Below, piece by piece: positions 59,612-64,000 of a stretch of DNA of 64,000 bases. Position 1 is the first letter of the stretch. Each line of letters starts with the position of its first letter. Source of the stretch: Seriola aureovittata (lineage: Eukaryota; Chordata; Actinopteri; Carangiformes; Carangidae); assembly GCF_021018895.1 (NCBI RefSeq), contig NC_079376.1:25571001-25635000 (forward strand). The letters run 5' to 3'. Below the pieces are notes generated by a model. It ran no database searches, was not told the origin of the DNA, and saw only the letters and a list, made by a program, of their open reading frames with translations. A program made the translations under genes and the position numbers.

Positions 59612-59971
59612 TTTAATGTTAAAGGGAGCAGCAATTCTGACAGCTTTACTAGATAGCATTGAACACGTGGTATTCAAATGCTGAACTGAGGTTCTTACAT
59701 TTCCTACAGAATAAACTCAACTGGAATTGTTAGCAACAATAGCAGGCTCTTGATACTAAGGCTTAAGTGTTAGCTATTAATAACTGGAGGACGTCTAATA
59801 TTACTTCAGGTAAAATTAGTAAACCAATTCTCACCACAGTGCACTTGTTTGTAAGTACACCTGGACGTTTACTCCTGTGGTGGACTAAAAAAAATGTTTT
59901 CAACCTTTGCGGTTTTGGCCAAATTATGAATTTAATATTGCACAATTATGAATATTTGCCAACAGTACTCG

Positions 59972-59989
59972 GCCTCACACGGGGCACCA
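59972..59989 (-). promoter_or_regulatory. Primer-binding site, elongator tRNA-Met
   Basis: Read on the minus strand three bases inside the 5' LTR, the sequence is TGGTGCCCCGTGTGAGGC. It is complementary over 18 nt to the 3' end of vertebrate elongator tRNA-Met (…GCCTCACACGGGGCACCA, as I recall that tRNA). It would prime minus-strand DNA synthesis. Its position fixes the element's orientation as minus, in agreement with Gag. Confidence 0.85.
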
Positions 59990-60037
59990 TTATGTTGGGT
60001 CTGAGCTCTATTAGTAACTGGAAATCATTAGTACTCG

Positions 60038-60057
60038 GCCTCACACGGGCGGCACCA
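60038..60057 (-). other. PBS-like copy inside the 5' LTR
   Basis: About 45 bp inside the LTR edge the plus strand reads gcctcacacgggcggcacca, the tRNA-Met primer-site sequence with two extra bases. It is flanked on both sides by the same neighbours as the real PBS (agtactcg before, ttatgtt after). Confidence 0.7.
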
Positions 60058-60481
60058 TTATGTTAACAGTACTCTACCTCATGAGCTGGACACCAAATGT
60101 GTTAGATTTCGGTTGTTTATCAATTTATTGGCTATCACAAATTAAGGAAATATTAATATTAAAAATATTAATATTAAATAATATCTTTAAAATGAATTAA
60201 AGTTCACGGGGCACCAGCCTAAACTAATAGGCAAAATAGCCAATATGGTTTTAGTCTCAATTTATTACCATTAATCTGGAACTCTGATTAACCATTAGCT
60301 TACTAACTATAACCAAATTACCAAATCAATAGTAAGTTACAGTTGAAGGATTGGAATTCTACCGAGTAGAGGTTGGCAATATTCACGCTTGTGCAACATT
60401 AAACACACTAGTAGTTATACTTAAAAAGGCATTTATTTACAATGGAGCAGAGTAAAGTACAATGTCTAATCTAGCATATAC

Positions 60482-60520
<39 letters not shown>

Positions 60521-60541
60521 TGTGGGGACACAGACAAAGGC

Positions 60542-60638
60542 AAGATGGCCGACTCAAAGTGGTCACTGTGACCACATGACCTGAACAAAGAAGACTACAA
60601 AGATGGCGGTAAACAAAGAAACTACTAAAATGGCCGCT
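60542..60638 (+). promoter_or_regulatory. Cluster of three YY1-like motifs, 5' LTR
   Basis: AAGATGGCCG (60542), AAAGATGGCGG (60599) and AAAATGGCCGC (60627) each match the AANATGGC core of YY1 sites, all in the same orientation within 100 bp. YY1 can activate or silence retroelement promoters; which applies here cannot be seen. Confidence 0.45.
60561..60573. promoter_or_regulatory. ERE-type palindrome in the 5' LTR
   Basis: GGTCACTGTGACC is two perfect GGTCA half-sites inverted with a 3-base spacer, the arrangement bound by oestrogen receptors. A further TGACCT half-site follows four bases later. Receptor binding is inferred from the motif. Confidence 0.5.
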
Positions 60639-61566
60639 GAGACCACCTAGTGTGTGTGAGAGGGAGGGTGTGAGTTTCTTTGTTAGCCTAGCTCATGTAA
60701 TCTAATGGTACCAGGTTAGAGGGGGAAGGTTAGCTTCATGCAGGTTCTAGGACTGAGACGTACTGCTATGTGTGTGAACATACGAGTACTCGATTAACTG
60801 TATGACTGACCACAACCTAAGCAAACATTACAACAACAAGACATCAATCAACGAGTACATTAACAAGTTAAGACTTCTGCTGATTAGCTATGCGGTGCTA
60901 TGCTGTGCTGGGAGAGGTAAGGCCCAGTCCGTTAACGTTACCCAATCCTTGGAACAAGCAAAGAGGTCCTTTCCAGTGTTTTGTAAAGTCCAGTGAGTTT
61001 GGGGGGTTTCCTGGTGGAATAAAGTCCTGTCTGGCTGTGTTGCTTGCCGTTATCTCCTTTGTTCTCCTCACAGAGTTAGCTGTTCCAAGCTAACTCTGCT
61101 ACGACTCCTGTTGCTTGGAAAATCAGCTGGCCTTGTGTTGTAGCCGCTGATTCTGAAGAGGATTTGGTTCACTCACAGTTAATCCGAAGCAGGTCGCTGT
61201 TGTTGAGGAGAAGAGTGGTTGCAGGCTGCTGTGAGCAGGCCGGCGAGGGAGAGCTGGTTTCTCAGGTAGCAGAGCTGACCTGGGCTGGGGCCTTGTTGCC
61301 CTTTGAAGAACCGAGAGGAGAGGGCTGGAGCTGCTCTCCAGAGCAAGCCAAGAAGGGAAGAGAGAGAAGGGGTCTAGAAGACTGGTTTTGTTTGTGACAC
61401 CTTAGGGGGTCACATGTCACACGCTGGCCCACACTGGCTGGCCAGTGGGGTCCATGGGGGGGAAGGGTCATCCCCAGGTGTGAACCGTGAGGAACTGTGG
61501 GGTGTGAATTCCTTTGTCCAGTGGAGCAAAGAAACATTTGGTCTATTGAATGACTGAGTCCCAACA

Positions 61567-61570
61567 ACTG
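61567..61570. other. Target-site duplication (right), ACTG
   Basis: Partner of the ACTG at 55353-55356. Joining the flanks gives ...gcatagACTGtatataaaaa, which resembles the start of a dispersed repeat also seen near 43.3 kb. The element therefore landed inside older repetitive DNA. Confidence 0.85.
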
Positions 61571-61779
61571 TATATAAAAATGGACGTAGTCATAAAAAAC
61601 TCGATTTCACATTAAAACTGCATTCATTTCAACAATTTACAACAATGGAGACGTGTACAAAAGCATGTAATAGATGGATTAATTAAATAATAGGTGCAAT
61701 TTACAATCAACTGTAACTGACAAATTAAAAATAAAATACAGTTGTGGATGAAGGTACAGGTGAACTGTGGTTTCACAGT

Positions 61780-61900
61780 TTTACATTAGCACATCTTCTG
61801 GCTCCAAAAATACAAGATGGCGACGTCCATTAAGCCAAACTCGTGGCTTCAGTTCACAAACCAACGGGTGACGTCACGGTAGTTTGCCACTCGGCTGCAA
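61780..61900 (-). repeat. 'Ggacgtag/gccatcttgg' dispersed repeat, reverse copy
   Basis: Reverse complement gives 'gtgacgtcacccgttggttt' and 'gccatcttgtatttttgg', the same order as the copy at 43.3 kb. Confidence 0.45.
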
Positions 61901-64000
61901 GTAGTCACTTGGCTAATTAGCTGAGACATGAAGAACTGTGTGCCACTTCCAATGAGATCAGGCCTTTACTGAGAGGGTTACATAAGTACAGCTGCTAACT
62001 TTAATCCTTTCCATACGCAAATGTAATATATGTACTTGTATTGAATTTCCCTATGTGAAATATGAAGCAAAAACATATGTACATGTATGTACATAATTTA
62101 TATAAACCTATTAGAAATTGGAACAATTTCATACATTGACAAATATGTTTATCCCATACAAATATGTATGTTTATGTATGTATGCTTATATTGTAGACAT
62201 ATATTACATTCATCCAAAGCCTGTCAATATATGTTGATATTATATATGCAAATGTAAAAGATATAGGGACATATACAGCGGATGAAAGGTCAAATTAATA
62301 GCTAGAAAAAAAAATATTAACCTCTTCCAATCTGGCAACTCCACCTCCTTTTCACAATGTATTTTCATTTATATCGTATCATTATATAGAGCCATCTCAG
62401 TGTGAACACAGGTGTAGCTAATTACATTAATGACTTACTGGAACATAAATGGAACAATACCATCATTAATGTTACTCAGTGCACCTGCTGCACCTCACCT
62501 TTCCGCTGCGACAAATCGAACAGGTTCAGTTTGTGTGTTGATGTTCAACAACTGGAGTTCTTCACATTCTTAAAACCACAAGATGCTGTTTCATTCGAAC
62601 TGACACCAGCCATTAAATATGGTTATGAAGTTGTCTAAGTATGGAAATGAACAAAAACATTCACGTCAGTTGACTGTGAGTAACAGAATCGAACTAGTAA
62701 TAAGAGCAGACCTTTAAAACTCATCATTCGTTTCAGCCTTGTTTGTAGACAAATCCACCTTTATGTAAGTCTGCAACTGTCAAAGTGTCTGAATTCTGTC
62801 CAGCCTCACTAATATGTTTTGTTGAGTTATTATGTCCATAAACATCAGTTTGAATGCTGATAGGAAACATATTTACACTGATGAAATATGTGTCCTTACA
62901 GTGACACACTAATGTGTTGCTGCTGGGCAAAACGTTACAATCAGACTTCACCCGTGAATGACTGAACTGTCTTTGTTCGCATGTAAACAGGCCACAAAAT
63001 GACAAGAGGAAGTGACTGCCACTGCTACTGCTTTAAACCTACGATGTGACTGAAGCACAAACAGCACAGATCACCTTCAAAAACAGCACTTTGTTTTCTT
63101 TGTGAGCTGAGTTTAGTGGTTCGTAAACAAGAATCCTCCCTCTTTGTATTTATGGAGAAGACCAGTTCTCATAAAGTCTTTTAATGCTGGTGATTACAGA
63201 GGAGAGAGAATTAATTTTCTTTAAGACAACATCGCCTGGTCAGGTTTTTAGAGGTTGTTTCGGTCATTTAGGGAGCAAATTGATCTGTAAAATAACACGT
63301 TTGGCAGTGTATATTGGCAAATAAACACTTCATTTGCTCCACTGAGGTTTGTTTGAACTTGTGTTGCTGCCGGAAACTGTTTTCTTCTCTGTCCACATCC
63401 TCTCTACTGCACGAGCTGTTGGAGTTTCACTGTTTGTTGGTCGACATCTTTTTATACTAATACGTGCTTCAAGCTGTGTTATATATTGTATGTTTATTAT
63501 TACAAAACACTGTAAATGACAATAAAAATAGGAAACAGTTATATAAAAATATGATGTGTATGGTATGTGTCTATGATGTAGTCGTATGTATCTGTCTTTT
63601 GTGAGAGGGTGAAAAGGAAAGTGTAGTGGACATTAATGATGTGATAGAAATATAATCGTAGGGAGAATGTAATAAAAAAATCAAATCAAATAATAAAAAT
63701 AAATAAATAGATAAATAATAATAATAATAATAATTATGTGTTATTTATGTGTGTTTATGTGATATCCTGTCAATGTTATTAAGACATTAAAAAAATGCTA
63801 TTATAGATATATAATATATATATATATATAATATAAGATATTATAAAATGCCATAAAATATAATATAAAATAGTGTAGAATAATATGATAATAGTGTGGT
63901 GGTGTTGACAGAATACTATGTATTATTTATATAATATAATAATTCTAAAAATGTCATATTATAATAATATAATACACATTATTATTATTATTATTATAAA
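61901..64000. other. AT-rich sequence to the window end, no gene seen
   Basis: Increasingly AT-rich, with (AAT)n and (AT)n runs at 63715-63735, 63815-63832 and 63980-64000. The frames at 62402-62638 and 62733-63005 have no recognised features. Confidence 0.4.

Larger units (their letters stand above)
55357..61566 (-). mobile_element. Gag-only LTR retroelement, young and structurally complete
   Basis: Two 1,574-bp direct repeats (55357-56930 and 59993-61566) enclose a 3,062-bp interior. Each begins TGTTGGG and ends CCCAACA, and the whole is flanked by a 4-bp duplication (ACTG). The interior has, in minus-strand order, a tRNA-Met primer-binding site next to the right LTR, a leader of about 0.84 kb, one Gag frame of 585 codons, about 0.43 kb of non-coding DNA and a purine tract next to the left LTR. 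No protease, reverse transcriptase, RNase H, integrase or envelope frame is present on either strand, and there is no room for them, so replication would need enzymes from another element. The LTRs are colinear without indels and differ at three positions I could see (55415/60051, 56210/60846, 56299/60935), which implies recent insertion. Superfamily is uncertain: a retrotransposon-type capsid, a tRNA-Met primer and a 4-bp duplication fit Gypsy/Metaviridae or an ERV-like lineage. Confidence 0.93.
59993..61566 (-). repeat. 5' LTR of the Gag-only element
   Basis: This LTR is upstream relative to the minus-strand Gag, so it should hold the promoter. It is an exact-length match (1,574 bp, constant offset of 4,636) to the left LTR and keeps the TGTTGGG/CCCAACA inverted ends. 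It includes a (GT)n run of the same length as its partner (60483-60519), an ERE-type palindrome (60561-60573) and three YY1-like motifs (60542-60638). No clear TATA box was seen on the minus strand. A GTGAGT splice-donor-like hexamer lies on the minus strand at 61171-61176. Confidence 0.93.

Noticed and set aside
59767..60066. 99-codon plus-strand frame across the PBS and 5' LTR edge
   Set aside because: Antisense to the retroelement, crosses its structural boundary and has no recognisable features.

Overview
The window looks like non-coding vertebrate DNA, most likely from a ray-finned (teleost, percomorph-like) fish. The grounds are very frequent (AC)n/(GT)n microsatellites, fish-type tRNA-derived SINEs, L1/Tx1- and L2-like LINE pieces, Tc1, piggyBac and hAT transposon remnants, and LTR retroelements. 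I found no convincing host protein-coding exon, rRNA, tRNA or CRISPR array. The only long intact reading frame is the Gag of an LTR retroelement. The window reads as a gene desert with three layers: ordinary unique sequence, scattered blocks of balanced composition rich in homeodomain, FOX, TCF or GATA-like motifs that look like conserved regulatory DNA (conservation cannot be tested here), and a dense layer of transposons.

Layout. 1-9 kb: unique sequence, a broken Tc1/IS630-type transposase (4.6-5.1 kb), a SINE, a first copy of a recurrent MITE, and microsatellites. 9-20 kb: candidate enhancers, a 514-bp MITE with perfect 14-bp inverted ends, a decayed piggyBac element with palindromic ends (12.65-14.11 kb), a tRNA-derived SINE and a decayed Tc1 element (18.5-19.3 kb). 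20-33 kb: candidate enhancers and copies of a repeat carrying an exact DR1 nuclear-receptor motif. 33-46 kb: mostly mobile DNA, comprising a Gypsy reverse-transcriptase relic, a 5'-truncated L1 with target-site duplication and poly(A), a 1.43-kb solo-LTR-like insertion with a perfect 5-bp duplication and a nested SINE, and L1 and L2 fragments. 46-55 kb: many candidate regulatory blocks, a hAT element with a perfect 8-bp duplication, and a 604-bp inverted-repeat element nested in a MITE.

55.36-61.57 kb is the main feature: a 6.2-kb LTR retroelement on the minus strand. It has two 1,574-bp LTRs (TGTTGGG...CCCAACA) differing at only three positions that I could see, a 4-bp target duplication (ACTG), an 18-nt primer-binding site matching elongator tRNA-Met, a purine tract, and a single 585-codon Gag frame. 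It has no protease, reverse transcriptase, integrase or envelope, so it is a young, non-autonomous, gag-only element. Each LTR also carries an extra degenerate primer-binding site, a perfect oestrogen-response-element-type palindrome and three YY1-like motifs. The final 2.4 kb is AT-rich sequence in which I recognise only a dispersed repeat.
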